From: Rostratula benghalensis
Taxonomy: Eukaryota > Chordata > Aves > Charadriiformes > Rostratulidae
NCBI GenBank assembly: GCA_013399305.1
Contig: VXAI01000025.1
Span: 6,778,143-6,842,142, forward strand
Direction of reading: 5' to 3'
Length of the DNA: 64,000 bases
In this document: positions 26,563 through 38,706 of the stretch, in pieces
How the letters are laid out: every line of letters starts with the position of its first letter
Numbering within the stretch: the stretch's first letter is position 1
Program-made: the position numbers and the translations under genes
Notes under the pieces: model-generated
The model's input: the letters and a program-made list of their open reading frames with translations, nothing else
Databases searched by the model: none
What the model was told of the DNA's origin: nothing

Positions 26563-29500
26563 CAACGTGGGTATCAATGCTATCAGAGACAAGAAAATAG
26601 GCGAGGGCAGAGGAAGTTTACTCTGCCTTATAACTTAAGTTCTGTAAGATCTTTCTAAAAGGACTTCAAGACCTTGTTAAGGTTTTTGCATTCAGTAAAC
26701 AGACCACAGTGATTTAATAAACTTTGAATGCCAATGTTGCACTACAAGCATTAAAGACTGAAATCCTGTTTCCTTGCTAACAAGGTACAGCCTTGTGACC
26801 AAGCTCACCCATATTGCCAGTCAGCATGGCCCAGTTCAGTGTAAAGGGCAACTTCCAGAGCCATTTTGTTTCTGTGCTGATGCTATTAATGGTGATGCCA
26901 ATGGCAATAACACTTCTCATACAGTGGACACCTGTATGTTTGGAATAGGATAGAGAACATCAGCTCATTTCATTTTGGCTTGCAAACGGCTGCAGGTGGC
27001 AAAGCTATTTGCTTGCATACAATACAGAATGGCCTCAAGTAAAATGGAAAACAAAGGTTTTATTATTTCATAGCTCACTTCTGTCCTTTCCATATATGCT
27101 CATTTAGGATTTAGTAAGACCCAGAAATAAAATGAAGTATGTTCCTCAGAAAAAAAAAAAAATCCAAAGTGACTTTAAAAAATCTTGTCAATATTCTCAG
27201 GCCACAGAAATCAAAGCACTGCATTGTGTGACATTACCACCATTTGTCACAGCAGTCAAAGGTACTGCACTGCATTTAATAGAGCCATTGTTACAGAAGC
27301 AGAAATGCTCCGTAGTGAAATCAAATACTAAAAGCATGGACAGAATCTGAGTTCTGTTTCAGACTTGTATGTGAGTCCACAAAGATCAGTTAAAACTCTG
27401 TGATGGATTTGTTTCATTAACAGATCGTGTTATATTTCTTTTAAAACAACAAGTGAAGCATGGGGGGTGGGAGGGAATGGACATAGCTGGATTCTGTTAG
27501 GCAGCTGAGAATGCTTTGGATGTTTCAAGGTTGGTAGGCAGGAGATTTGCAGCACAGCTGAGAACCTGTGGCTCATAAGAATGTAAAGAGCAGACAATCA
27601 GGTTCCTGAGAGAAAGCAGAAAAAAATCTGGAGCCATAGGGAACTGGGTTTGCTGCAACTCAGAAACTCATTGAATGAAGCAAAATGAAGCTTGAAGGCC
27701 AGAACTCATCTGCTAGGACATAGTGAAAAAATGAGGCATTCCATTTTCCCTCCATTTTTAAAAAGGAGACAAACTACATTTAATTACATATGAGTTTGAG
27801 AAAGCAGTAAATTATGAAGTACTTTCAGAAAAGAAAAGCTATTTCCGTGGGAGGGAGGAAAAATAGCAAATGAAATTGAGTGGTAGGAATAAAAGAATGA
27901 CACATCATCACTATACAGTTATTTTCTATGAATGGTCTCAGACAATATTCAAAGCATGGTTAATGAAAATTAGAATGCTTTTCTTAGCCCAGGTCATTTC
28001 CACATGCTTCATCTCATTTTTGCTGCCATAACCAAATAGGCCTTTTGGTTTATGATGCACAGAGTAGAACAAGAAAAGCAGACCAAATTTAACAGAAACT
28101 CATTTCTGTCAATAAAGTAAGGGATTGTGAACAGCAAGACTTCCACTAGGACAGACACAGCTCTACCTAGCAACCATTTCCTAACCTTCCCTTTGAAGTC
28201 CCCATGGTCCGAGAATGTTTACTCCCAACTGTACTGTGCAGATGGCCACAAATGGAAGAAAAAGGTTTTGGAGAGGTCTCTGCAGTAAGACCCAGGAAAG
28301 CAAAAGAAAGCAAAAAGAAGAGACGGAGGAAATTCAGCATGTTCCATCTTAGCTCTGGTGGTCATAACGGCAGCTATAAAGGAAAACTCAAGGGTGTAAA
28401 GTGACAGTGGCAGGTGCAGAAACCAAGCATATGCTAAGGGAATGATCACAATACTGTCACTCGGCAAAAGTATAGATGTCTGCCTCTACAAGAGCACTGA
28501 AGCAGGATGCAAAGCCCCTGCCAGCCCTAAACCAACAACTTTACACAGTGCCCTTACAAAAAGCCCAGGACAACATCTCACCTCTGAAGTGGGATTCTGA
28601 AGCGCAGATGCCACTCTGCAGACAGGTAATGCACCTGCACTGAACTGCAGCCAGTTTCTCAGAACAACAGTTCTTCCTCCCTGATTTGCATATGCCAAAT
28701 AATATGCCTCTTTTTCATGTGAAGCTGCATGTGTTTAAAACCCCCTAATTTTTAAATAGGAGACATGATTATTTTTTTTTTTATTTCTTTCATACAATGA
28801 AGCCAGCTTTTCCTAAAATACACCCTTAATCAATAGAAGAAGAAATAATTTTATATAGGAGCTGCTATGAAAGATGAAAAAAACCCATGACTTTAATCCC
28901 TACTATTATGTAATCTTAATTAATCATATTTTTTAAATTACTTTTCTCCTGCCTTATATAATGCAGACCTCTCTCCTGTTTATCTTGTTACATCTAAATT
29001 AGCAGCATCCCCAAGCAGGTGTTACATTTGGAAGACAACATATTGTAAGCAATTAGAGAATTGTATGTAAATACATAATTTGTCTGAGGAAAAGAAAGCT
29101 CTTTGGTGTGATTAAGTATCATTTAAAAATTTTGTGTTGAAAAAGGGTAAACAACTTCCAAACTGGATGATGCAGTATTGGAGAACATGCTTCCCTGAAG
29201 GATCAGCCCAAGGAGCACATTGTGTGTATCTCTCTGTTCAACTGGTGAAAGTTCAGGTCTGAGTATTCTCTCTCATTTTACAGTCTTCATTCCCAAGAGA
29301 CTTTGCTCTTTGAGGAACTGATGAACTAGAACATGATTAACTTCTCCACTAGCTGCTCCTTAATCTGAATACACGTGTCACACACACTCTGGAATACTCT
29401 CACTGGCTCAGGATGAAGAAGGCAGTGATAAAGCATGAGTAGACAAGGAGCACTCAAGGCAAGGTGGACAGAGAAGTTCTGCTTTTCAGCTGAAAGTCTA

Positions 29501-32002
29501 CAAATGTTAAAACTGTAGACTGTAAAAGAAATATCTTGTGTAGAGATATTTTTTTCCCCAGGAGATTTTACCTAGAGCAAGCATTCCTCTGCCTAGTTTT
29601 GGGTGTCCACTGCTTTCCAAATGGAGGAAAACATCCACCCGGATGGATCCCTCCTGTCAAATGAGCACATTTTAACAAAAACACAACAGAAAAAGTCCTT
29701 TTTCTGCCACTAAGTATTGTAACTTCACAGGCTCTGTTAGAGATTTGCCACGTAAATTAGACCCTTGAGGCCCCAAGTGGTTGAAATCACTTATCAAGAA
29801 TCCTACACCAAACAAGTAGTAAAAGGAGAATATTTTATTTTTCCAACCCCAGTGTTTATTGGCATTGTCTGTTAGGCAGGCTGGTGTACTTGTAGCAATC
29901 TTCTAAATAGCAGAAATACAGACTTCCATCAGGGCTGAGGTTTCCCTCTCTCTCAAGTCAGAAATCTGTTATCCTAGTGAATGCTACAGCTAGAAATAGT
30001 GACTACAGCATGACCATAACCACAGCAGCAGAATGTAGCTTTGCATTAAAAGACTGCCTACCCAACCAATACAGCCTGCTCAACCTTGGGAGAAAATTCT
30101 TCAAATCAAATTCATTTCTTTTCAGTGCATATGAAATACATCAATTTTCCCCGCTGACTACCTGCCTTGGATATAGATTGCCTCTCTCACAGGACAAGAA
30201 AGAGTTGAAGTCCAAGAAGCAAAGTTGTCCTAATGCAAATACATGAGCTATAATGTTAGACCCATTTTAAATGTAACATTTCAGAATTCAGAGCTAGATA
30301 CTTAGGATTTCCTTACAGTTTATAAGACAGAGTAAAGTAGTTCAGGTTGTTGTATGCTACTGCAGCTGAAGTGCCTTTAGTTTCTCTTTTCATTCATTTG
30401 AGCTTAGCTTGAGTGTCTTCACTATACTGCACTTTGCAATGCAAATATACCCTGATTTGATTGCACAGAAGTTGTTCTGCAAAGATATTCACTGACCCCA
30501 CTAACAGCAGGTATTGCACTTCTCTCCTAAGGGCAAAAATAAACCCATTAATATTTCTTTGGTCACCTCACAAGGAAATAAAAGTAATGCTGCAGTAATT
30601 TAGGAGCAAATTGGTAAACTTGTAGAAGTCTCACATATTCACAACATTTCTCCCTACCAGCCATCACATCAAACTGGAACTAAGTTACAGCAGTACTTTG
30701 AAGAGTGTGTAGTGATGTCATGTATAAATATTTGTACTTGCCATGAAAACAGGCACTGGAAACTATGTCACATGCACATCTGTCAATATGTAGGGGAGAT
30801 GCAGGTCTGAAGAACTGGCACCTCTGAACCTTGGCTGAAAAAGCTACTCTCTCTCTCTCCTTTTACTTCAGACCGTTGATTTTGCTTTGCCATCACAGAT
30901 TACAGATGAATAGCATATAGCAAATTAATATTTAAGAATTCAGCACTGAGAAGTAATTACTCTAGCACAGGCTCACGTTATTGATGCTTGGCTCCTTAAG
31001 AGGGTTTTTTTTTTGGAGTGCCTATAAACTAAATTAAGACATTTAAAAACATTTAAAACATTATAGTATTACACATAATTAGTTTTTTTGATCTGCATGT
31101 TTTACCAATTGTTTATGTTATGCAGCATGAAGAGCTGTTTCTTGAAAGTTATTTCTGAGAAAAACTTGGACTCAATTATCTCTTTGTAACGTCTAATAAG
31201 AGAGAAAGTATCCTCCATGTTCCTGCAATGGGTTGCAGGTGAACAGAATAAGTACTGCCTTCACGTCCTCTAAAGGTGTACAACAAAGTGTAAATCTCCA
31301 AGCTCTGGTTTACCTAATAACCACAGTGCCCAACTCCACATCTCTCCAACTCTTTAGAAAGCATTAGAGAAACCCTCTGGGACCTGTTAAATATACCAAA
31401 GTACAAGACATGTTCCTGAATCAGGAGACAGTGAGCCTTAGCATTAGGCAAAGAGTGATTTGTCAAATTGTACCATTTGAGGGGTCCAGAGATAATCTTG
31501 CTTGGACAGGAGCTGAAGGAACCCATTACCTCCCAGGAAACTTCAGTTTCAGAAAGCTGTACCCCTCAGCACAGTAGTATGGTCTAGCATAAGACATCAG
31601 ACTTGTTTTCCACTCAATTTCTAGAGACATAAAAGTATGGATAAGGGTTTAAGGATTCCAGGAAGCAAGAATGGAGTCTCATTAGACTGGAATTTTCTGT
31701 AACACATTCAATAGCCTGTATCCAACATGAGAACATGAGAATGAGTGCCACAGTTAAACTTCATTGTTTCTCTGGCATAAAGAGAATCTTCATAATGGAA
31801 ACATGTATCTTGAAGAACGTCCTAAGAGCCGAACCTAGATTTTGTCTCCCTTCCTCCTCCCTCCTGATGGTCTAAATAGCATTACAAGTTCCAAGTCCTT
31901 CTAATCCAAGGAGTTTTGTCTTGGCTTTATACATCCAAAACTTCTAGAAGAATACATTAGGTACCCCTTCCTTATGAGGTGAAAAAAACAGGACAGATGT
32001 TG
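26563..32002. other. Gene-free stretch
   Basis: AT-rich with a short (CT)n run at 30844-30860 and poly-A near 27150-27162. A 40-codon hydrophobic frame begins with ATG at about 26826, but its length is within chance. No exon or named element recognised. Confidence 0.5.
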
Positions 32003-32425
32003 GTCATAGAATCGTGGGTAAATTCTATGGAAGGGACCTCAGGACACCATCTGATCCGAGGTCCTGCTCCCAGGAGGCCAAGGGCTTTGTCCAATCCAAT
32101 TCTAATATGGCCAAAATAGAAACATCAATCCCTCCTTTTTTTGCTCTTTTGGCCCCTGCCTCAGTGCTTAAAAATCCTCACTGTGAGGAGTTTTTTTTCC
32201 ATATACCCAGTTGGAATTTTTCATGTTAACATCTGCAACTGTTGTGTCTTATTGTTCTGTAGCGCCCTTCCGAGAAGAATCAGCTCTGACTTGTTTATAA
32301 CCCTCCTTTACATACTGGCAGGTCAGAATTCCCTCAGCCTTCTCCTCTCCAGCCTAAACAAACCCAGTTCTCCCACTCGCTGCTTACACGTCATGCTCCA
32401 TCTCCTGCACCAAAAGAGTGAAAAT
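32003..32425 (-). mobile_element. CR1 LINE, 3' fragment
   Basis: The plus strand carries the reverse complement of a CR1 3' end. It starts with TCATAGAATCGTGGG (32003-32017) and continues with GGAAGGGACCTCAGGA (32030-32045), a GGTCCTGCTCCCAGGAGGCC segment (32060-32079), CTCACTGTGAGGAG (32177-32190), and CCTTCTCCTCTCCAGCCTAA (32338-32357), followed by the segment that in CR1 precedes the stop of the reverse-transcriptase frame. About 420 bp survive and there is no intact reading frame. Confidence 0.85.
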
Positions 32426-33984
32426 GGAGAGACCAACGTTTCCATTTTGTACAAGAGATTAATACAAATCTTTGCAGAAGGCTACTGACAACTAGAACAA
32501 TGTTTGAATTTCCCTGCATGGACCACTCTATGTTGAGTCAAACCACACAGACATTGGTCATAGTTAGTTGAATGAGAATCAGGATCCTGAGGCTTTATGC
32601 GGAGCAGCCTTGGGTTAGAGCCAGGTAGAGCTGGAGTCACATTTGGATCGATGCCACAGGGCAAAAGGACTGCACAAAAATAATTATACCAACAATATTT
32701 TGCACTGTTAAGCAACAAAGACATGATTTTGAGTGTATAATGTCTATTCACTTGTAATTGATCCAAATGGGATCTCATTCTTCATGAAAAGGGCTTGGAG
32801 AAGGGCCTGACAAATTGTCAGTTTTGTGCTGTACCTACATATGTTCCACAGCGTACAGGGGTATAATCTTAAATTAATGCCTTTTATAACTCGAGCAAAA
32901 CTCATCTAGTTCTGTGGTGTAGAACTGAATGGCTGCACTTGGCAGGCATCTGTAAGCTTTTAAGACCTCTCTTTATAGGCAAAATAACAAGACTCATCAA
33001 TCCCATATTGTGCTCTTTGCAAAAAACAAGACAACAAAAATTCTGAAAATGGAAATACCATTTGTGAAGTAACCTTGCATTAAACAAAAGGCCTTAATTG
33101 GCCTTGTTAAATTTTATTTGAATAGATGTGCAACCAACAATTCAGTAGAACTCTCCACGTCAGCTATTAGTCCTCACTCAGCCCATCAGCACACCAAGTG
33201 CTGGTTTATTCTGCCTCCTGGGGTTTAACTGTGAAAGTTTCCTGTTGTCATGGCAGTTTCCTAATTACATGTTATGATTGGGGAGAAAACTAATACTAAT
33301 AAAAAAAGACACCTACGCTTGACACCGGTGCCCAAATGAAATGGCAAAGGTCTGCACATCTGTTTTGTGTTAAACGGTTTGCTTGAGACACAGCACAGGT
33401 TCACTGGGGAGAGGTGCAGGAGCTGCAGGACCGTCTGGTGTATAATAGAGCCACCTACCGGAAAGCCGCTGCTGTGTGCTCCTCTACACCTCACTCACCT
33501 GCTTTCTTTCAGCCTTCTCAAAATTAACCCCTTACCATTTACATCCAGCTCTTATTTGCTGTCCTTCCCTGTGCTGCAAGGTACAGGTGAATACTAAACC
33601 TCTGTTGTTAGTTGCCACCTATCTAGTATAGGAAAAAAATAACATATTTTCCTGTAGCAACTGAGTGAGGAGTGAAGGAGCACCCAAAAATCTGTGTTCA
33701 AGCTGGATTTACAGAGTAGTAAGGTCCCCTATCTTTTGTGACCTGGTAGTTTACTTAGGTCTACGACCTGCCAGTGGCCACACTGCAGTTAAGCAAAGGA
33801 AATCAAAGTAGGAGCCATTTGTTGTATTGCAAGACTGAAGCTTCTTTCTACAGAGAAATGGAAAAGTTTATCTTTCTTTTAATAACACACTAAAACTTAT
33901 TTTATGATGGTTAGATCCAACAGTGCTAAGAATCATTATTGCTGCTTTGTTAGAAGAAATATTGAGTAATCTCAGCTCCTACTA
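32426..33984. other. Gene-free stretch
   Basis: Unique-looking sequence between a CR1 copy and the gap. Nothing recognised. Confidence 0.5.
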
Positions 33985-34605
33985 NNNNNNNNNNNNNNNN
34001 NNNNNNNNNNNNNNNNNNNNNNNNNNNNNNNNNNNNNNNNNNNNNNNNNNNNNNNNNNNNNNNNNNNNNNNNNNNNNNNNNNNNNNNNNNNNNNNNNNNN
34101 NNNNNNNNNNNNNNNNNNNNNNNNNNNNNNNNNNNNNNNNNNNNNNNNNNNNNNNNNNNNNNNNNNNNNNNNNNNNNNNNNNNNNNNNNNNNNNNNNNNN
34201 NNNNNNNNNNNNNNNNNNNNNNNNNNNNNNNNNNNNNNNNNNNNNNNNNNNNNNNNNNNNNNNNNNNNNNNNNNNNNNNNNNNNNNNNNNNNNNNNNNNN
34301 NNNNNNNNNNNNNNNNNNNNNNNNNNNNNNNNNNNNNNNNNNNNNNNNNNNNNNNNNNNNNNNNNNNNNNNNNNNNNNNNNNNNNNNNNNNNNNNNNNNN
34401 NNNNNNNNNNNNNNNNNNNNNNNNNNNNNNNNNNNNNNNNNNNNNNNNNNNNNNNNNNNNNNNNNNNNNNNNNNNNNNNNNNNNNNNNNNNNNNNNNNNN
34501 NNNNNNNNNNNNNNNNNNNNNNNNNNNNNNNNNNNNNNNNNNNNNNNNNNNNNNNNNNNNNNNNNNNNNNNNNNNNNNNNNNNNNNNNNNNNNNNNNNNN
34601 NNNNN
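33985..34605. other. Assembly gap (621 N)
   Basis: A run of N. The right flank starts TATATGTACATAATAAATAC, so an AT-rich or (TA)n-rich segment may have broken the assembly. Any long open frame drawn across it is an artefact. Confidence 1.
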
Positions 34606-37479
34606 TATATGTACATAATAAATACATTAACTATTACATTTAGTATTACATGTTATTCATTTTTAAGAATTTTATGGAACCCAGTGGCACCAATTCCTTC
34701 TCTGTGCTCACCCTAAAATCTTGCAGACTGTAAGGACAGATGTGCCAGGGTAAGGGCAAATAATCTGGTTTGAATCAATACGAACAGAAAATATGTGTAG
34801 GTTTCTACAGATGCAACAAAAATAATTATATTCACTATGAAGCAACTTTTTGGACCCCACACCAATCATGAAGACCTTTTGGGAGTGCACATATCCAAAA
34901 GCCAAACTGGCACAACCCCGGAGATTGAACTGATAATCCTGCTTGACAGTTCATTTGGCAGCTACATCAAGATACAGGAACACGTACTATCAGTGAAAAG
35001 TTAATTAGCTGTTAGGGTTTTTTTATTTGAACATGCATTTTCAGAAATGTGTCAATTGTGCATTAGACTTGTATGCACAAATCACCTGGCAGCTACTGAT
35101 TGTTTACTGTAGACAGTTGTCAATTCGCTCTGTTTAATGTGCTTATTTATTCTTTAATTTGACCCTTCAGAGTTAACAGAGAAGCAGTACCCATCTTATC
35201 AAACCTATATATGTGATCTTCTGCCCAATGAGCATAGACAGTACAACCCTGCTATCAAATGCAGTCATAAGGCTGCCTCTGAGCATCCATGAGAGCATAG
35301 CAGTCAAATGGGTTGAAACCGAGGACAACTAGGATGAAATCTAAATTGCAGGACTGAAGCAGGGTTTTCTGTGATGGGAGAAGGTGTAGGTGTGCTCTCA
35401 CAGCATTTGGAAAGGGGAGCTTACACTACTGAGGAGAGCTGCCTATCAAATAGAAAGAAACAGTAACTATAGGTTACTCTCTTCCCTCCCCTCCACTGAA
35501 AGAGTATGTCCCCCCTGTCTTTTTTATCCCTTCCTGAGCTTGTTCCTCCCACAGGTGATGTAGTTAGAGGACAGCTGTCAAATTATCTTTCTAACTGAAA
35601 AATTGTTTCTTTCCACCAAATCATTTCATCTTCAAAAAGGCATTCTTACTTTCACTTCATGGAAGATTCTTCTTAGAACCATTTTAGTAATTTTTCAACT
35701 ATTAAAAAAAATATTATCTTTTTTTCTTCTTCCCTTAAATTCTGAAATCATGATGAGCTTGTAATTAACCACAGTTTGTAGAGGATATGTGAAACTATGA
35801 TGCTCTACTATAAGGACATACACTTTATCAAGGCTCAAGCATGGTCTAATTAATAGAGATCGCATGCAGCCCATTAATTAACTCAACATGGTAATCAAAC
35901 ATTCAGAAATACTGCTTAACTAACCCCTGGTGTACCCAAGGAATATGCATTCTCTGAAAATGTGGTATGTCGTATTACTGCATGAAGTAGAGCAGTGTTA
36001 CCTTTCAGGGTGGGGTATTCAGGGGTTAATTTGACAGAAACCACACAATAGCAATGAGTGTATTTTTTATGTGAATGTAAGTGCCCATGAAAACCACTGC
36101 ATTAGCCTTAATGAGAAGTTAAGGATCATCACCTTCATTAAATCCCAGCTACAGAACTTAGTCCCTGTCCTATTGTTGCCCATACTGATCTAGACAGATT
36201 ATATCAAATAATGAGAACCTTCCCAAGTGCAAATCCTCTTATTTATATGACCTATTTCAGAAGGCTTATGATCAGTGTCAGTACCTAGGTATTGTTATCT
36301 CCCTGCTTTAACTGATCACTGATACAACCACACAAAGATTTCCTGGGCAGCAATCCCCAGCTACTCACCTTCTAATTATTTCCCACCACCTCCCATCATG
36401 CCCTTGCAACAGGGAGTAGGCCAGTTCCCCAGTGACCCATGGGAGAGCTCCACAAACCAACAGCTGGTGCTACTAAATGGGTAGGATGGAACAAGAAACG
36501 ATCGGTAGAGAGACAGGGCTGTTCAAGCCACCACTGAATATTTTTTCCTGTTCCAAGTCTGAAAGGTAGGCGCCTGTTTACAGTACCTCTAGTGATATGC
36601 AGTACTACAGATATTTCTAGAACCTATGTTAGCCCACCAATCTCAGGAACTTACAATGAGATAACCATCTTGGGAGAGGCTTAATTCTTTCTACTGAATT
36701 ATAAAGAGAACCTATATTCCTAAATTAGATTTACCTTTTACATGGGAAAAATCAAATTATGTAAATTCCCACTTAAGTACATAAATGTGACTCAACAGTG
36801 GGCACCTAGTAATCAACAGTAGCTATTATCAGCTTTGTGGAAATTACAAAAATAATCCATTCTACGTTAATACTTAGGTCACCAGTTTGTTGCCAAGTCC
36901 CTTGAATCTCCTTTGTCCCCTTGGCAGATTGCTGTTTCACTAGTGCTATATTTGGGTGAATCACAACTTAAAGAAAACCATCACATTCCTCTTTTATAGG
37001 ATCCCTCACACACAGATGAAGGTCACTAGAAAGACAGAACAAAACAAAAATAACTGTGCTAAAGAAAAAATTAATTCTAAAGCAGTTTGCTCTGATTCAA
37101 TGTACTTATATTACTAAGTAAATCAAACTGTAATAAAGCACTGTCCTCTGACATGAAATCACCATGCTATAATTCTGTTTCTAATCATTTGAGGTGCTAG
37201 GAGACAGGGAACTCTATCATTGTGGCTGTGATCTCATTCAACCTCCTGGAATTTTTATATCAGAATGGAAGGCTACATTTATTTATTTGACTTCCAGTAT
37301 AATCCAGGTGAAAAATATGTTACATGGTAACACCAACATCCTGATCAGATTTTGTGGTAAGAATTAGAACAGATTGTTAGAAAGATAATAAAATGAAATA
37401 ATGAAAACTCTTCTATAGCTCTCTGTTGTTCTTCCCAATGTTTGGCTACTTTCTATGTGAAATTTTAGTACTTGAAGTC
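34606..37479. other. Gene-free AT-rich stretch
   Basis: No exon, RNA gene or named mobile element recognised. Open frames are short and unrelated to anything I know. Confidence 0.5.
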
Positions 37480-37640
37480 TGACCTGAACTTGTGCTGGCT
37501 CCAGTTGTCTGCCACCAGGTCTTATTCTGCTTTCAGTTTCTAAGTATTTTGGCTCAGAGTCAACAAAAGTCAATTATTTTTCCACTACCTATAGGGCCAG
37601 ATCTTCAATTGGAATAAGTCACTATAGTTTAAACAAAGTT
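37480..37640. repeat. Old dispersed repeat, copy 1 of a pair
   Basis: Bases 37547-37602 match 43578-43635 in order (TTTTGGCTCAGAGTCA, then TTTTTCCACTACCTATAGGG). The right part, GGGCCAGATC followed by TTCAATTGGAATAAGTCA, resembles the start of palindromic amniote repeats of the 'gggccagatcctcagctggtgtaaatca' type. That part of the match is from memory. Confidence 0.5.
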
Positions 37641-38010
37641 AACTGGATCTTATCCTGATTGTGCTTGTTAAATTAAGGAAATGTCTGCTGTGCCTCATAC
37701 AGGCTGTTCCCTGATGTACTTTAACCAAAGTACATCAAAACCTTCACTTCAATGAGATTAATATGTTCATTACCTTGAGTTTTCCACATCAGATTTTTTG
37801 CATGCATATTCTGAGCCTTCTCACAAAAGAAGTAGTGGCAGGTTGACCTTGGGCTGCACCCAGACACCAGCCCAGCCCCTCTCACTCCCCAGCTTCAGAG
37901 GATGGGTGGAGAAAAATCAGATTAAAAAGCTCATGGGTCAAGATAAAGGCAGGGAAATCACTTACCAATTACCATCTCAGGCAAAGCAGATTTGACTTGG
38001 GGAAAATCAA

Positions 38011-38016
38011 TTTATT
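38011..38016 (-). promoter_or_regulatory. LTR polyadenylation signal
   Basis: AATAAA on the minus strand, within the conserved block where this LTR family carries its poly-A signal. It supports minus-strand sense for the element. Confidence 0.6.
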
Positions 38017-38338
38017 GCAAATTAAAATAGCTTTGGACGGTAAGAAAAAGACAAAATTAAAGCCACACCTTCCCTCCTCCCTGCTTTTCCCCAGGCTCAG
38101 ATGCACTCCCAGCCCCCCTCCCTCAGCAGCATGGAAGGATAAGGAACAGGAGGTTACACTCCATACCTAATGGCTCCTCTCTGCAGCTCCTTCTTCCTCA
38201 CGCTCTTCCCCTGCTCCAGCCTGAGGCCCCTCCATGGGCTGCAGCTTCCCTCAGAGTATCCCCACCTGCTCCCAGCTGGAGTCCTGCAGGGAATCCTGCT
38301 ATTCCAGCACCTCCAGCTCCTTCTCCAGAGCTCACATT

Positions 38339-38403
38339 GCTCTCTCTCTCTCACTCTTTCTTTCTTTCTTTCTTTTCTTTTTTTTTTTTTTTTTTTTCCC
38401 CCT
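38339..38403. repeat. Polypyrimidine tract, (TC)n-(TTTC)n-(T)n
   Basis: A run of CT dinucleotides passes into TTTC repeats and then about 20 T. It lies at a point where this LTR family normally carries a shorter T-rich stretch. Confidence 0.9.
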
Positions 38404-38510
38404 CCTCAGCCACCAGCAGCATTTTACCCCATTCTTAAACACCCTCACCCTGAGGCACCACCAAGTATCACTGAGGGGGCTCAGCTGTGCCCTGTTGCAG
38501 GGCAGCTGCA

Positions 38511-38610
38511 GAACCGCCTAGAACCTGCTGGAACCACCTGAAACCTGTTAGAACCACCTGGAACCACCTGGAACCACCTGGAACTTGCTAGAACCACCTG
38601 GAACCTCCCA
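38511..38610. repeat. 10-bp minisatellite inside the LTR
   Basis: Ten contiguous 10-base units follow GAACCACCTG or a close variant, in perfect register. Five units are exact, including three in a row at 38551-38580. Variants include GAACCTGCTG, GAACTTGCTA and GAACCTCCCA. It sits where related LTRs carry only one or two such GAGCC/GAACC-GGCTG units, so it looks like a local expansion. Confidence 0.9.
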
Positions 38611-38683
38611 GAGCTGGCCCCGCCTCTCCTCACAGAGGGGGCCCTGCAGCCCCCTCAGGCACCTGCCCTCCCACCCCCTGCAC

Positions 38684-38706
38684 AGAAGAAAAGAAAAGAA
38701 AAGAGG
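38684..38706. repeat. (AAAAG)n purine repeat
   Basis: About four AAAAG units immediately at the inferred right edge of the LTR. They blur the boundary and any target-site duplication. Confidence 0.8.

Larger units (their letters stand above)
37831..38683 (-). mobile_element. Degraded ERVL-like avian LTR (solo or isolated)
   Basis: The segment matches, in order and in antisense to the plus strand, landmarks of an LTR family abundant in bird genomes: the GGTTGACCTTGG end (37841-37852), 'aagctcatgggtcaagata' (37927-37945), 'aaatcacttaccaattacc' (37955-37973), a TTGACTTGGGGAAAATCAA/TTTATT block (37992-38016), a 'gctcttcccctgctccagcc' segment (38202-38221), a long pyrimidine tract and a CTCACAGAGGGGGCCCTGCAGCCCCC end (38629-38654). 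Transcriptional sense is minus. No gag, pol or env sequence adjoins either edge, so this looks like a solo LTR. It is diverged, and the right edge and target-site duplications are not resolved because purine runs flank both ends. ERVL class is my best recollection. Confidence 0.7.

Noticed and set aside
26826..26949. 40-codon hydrophobic frame resembling a small membrane protein
   Set aside because: Too short to exceed chance, with no conserved features or regulatory context.
32014..32488. Open frames of 71 and 115 codons
   Set aside because: They run antisense through the CR1 fragment.
33923..34627. Long open frames across 34 kb
   Set aside because: They consist almost entirely of N from the assembly gap.
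38170..38541. 123-codon open frame
   Set aside because: It lies inside the ERV LTR and its polypyrimidine tract. It reflects low-complexity sequence, not a gene.
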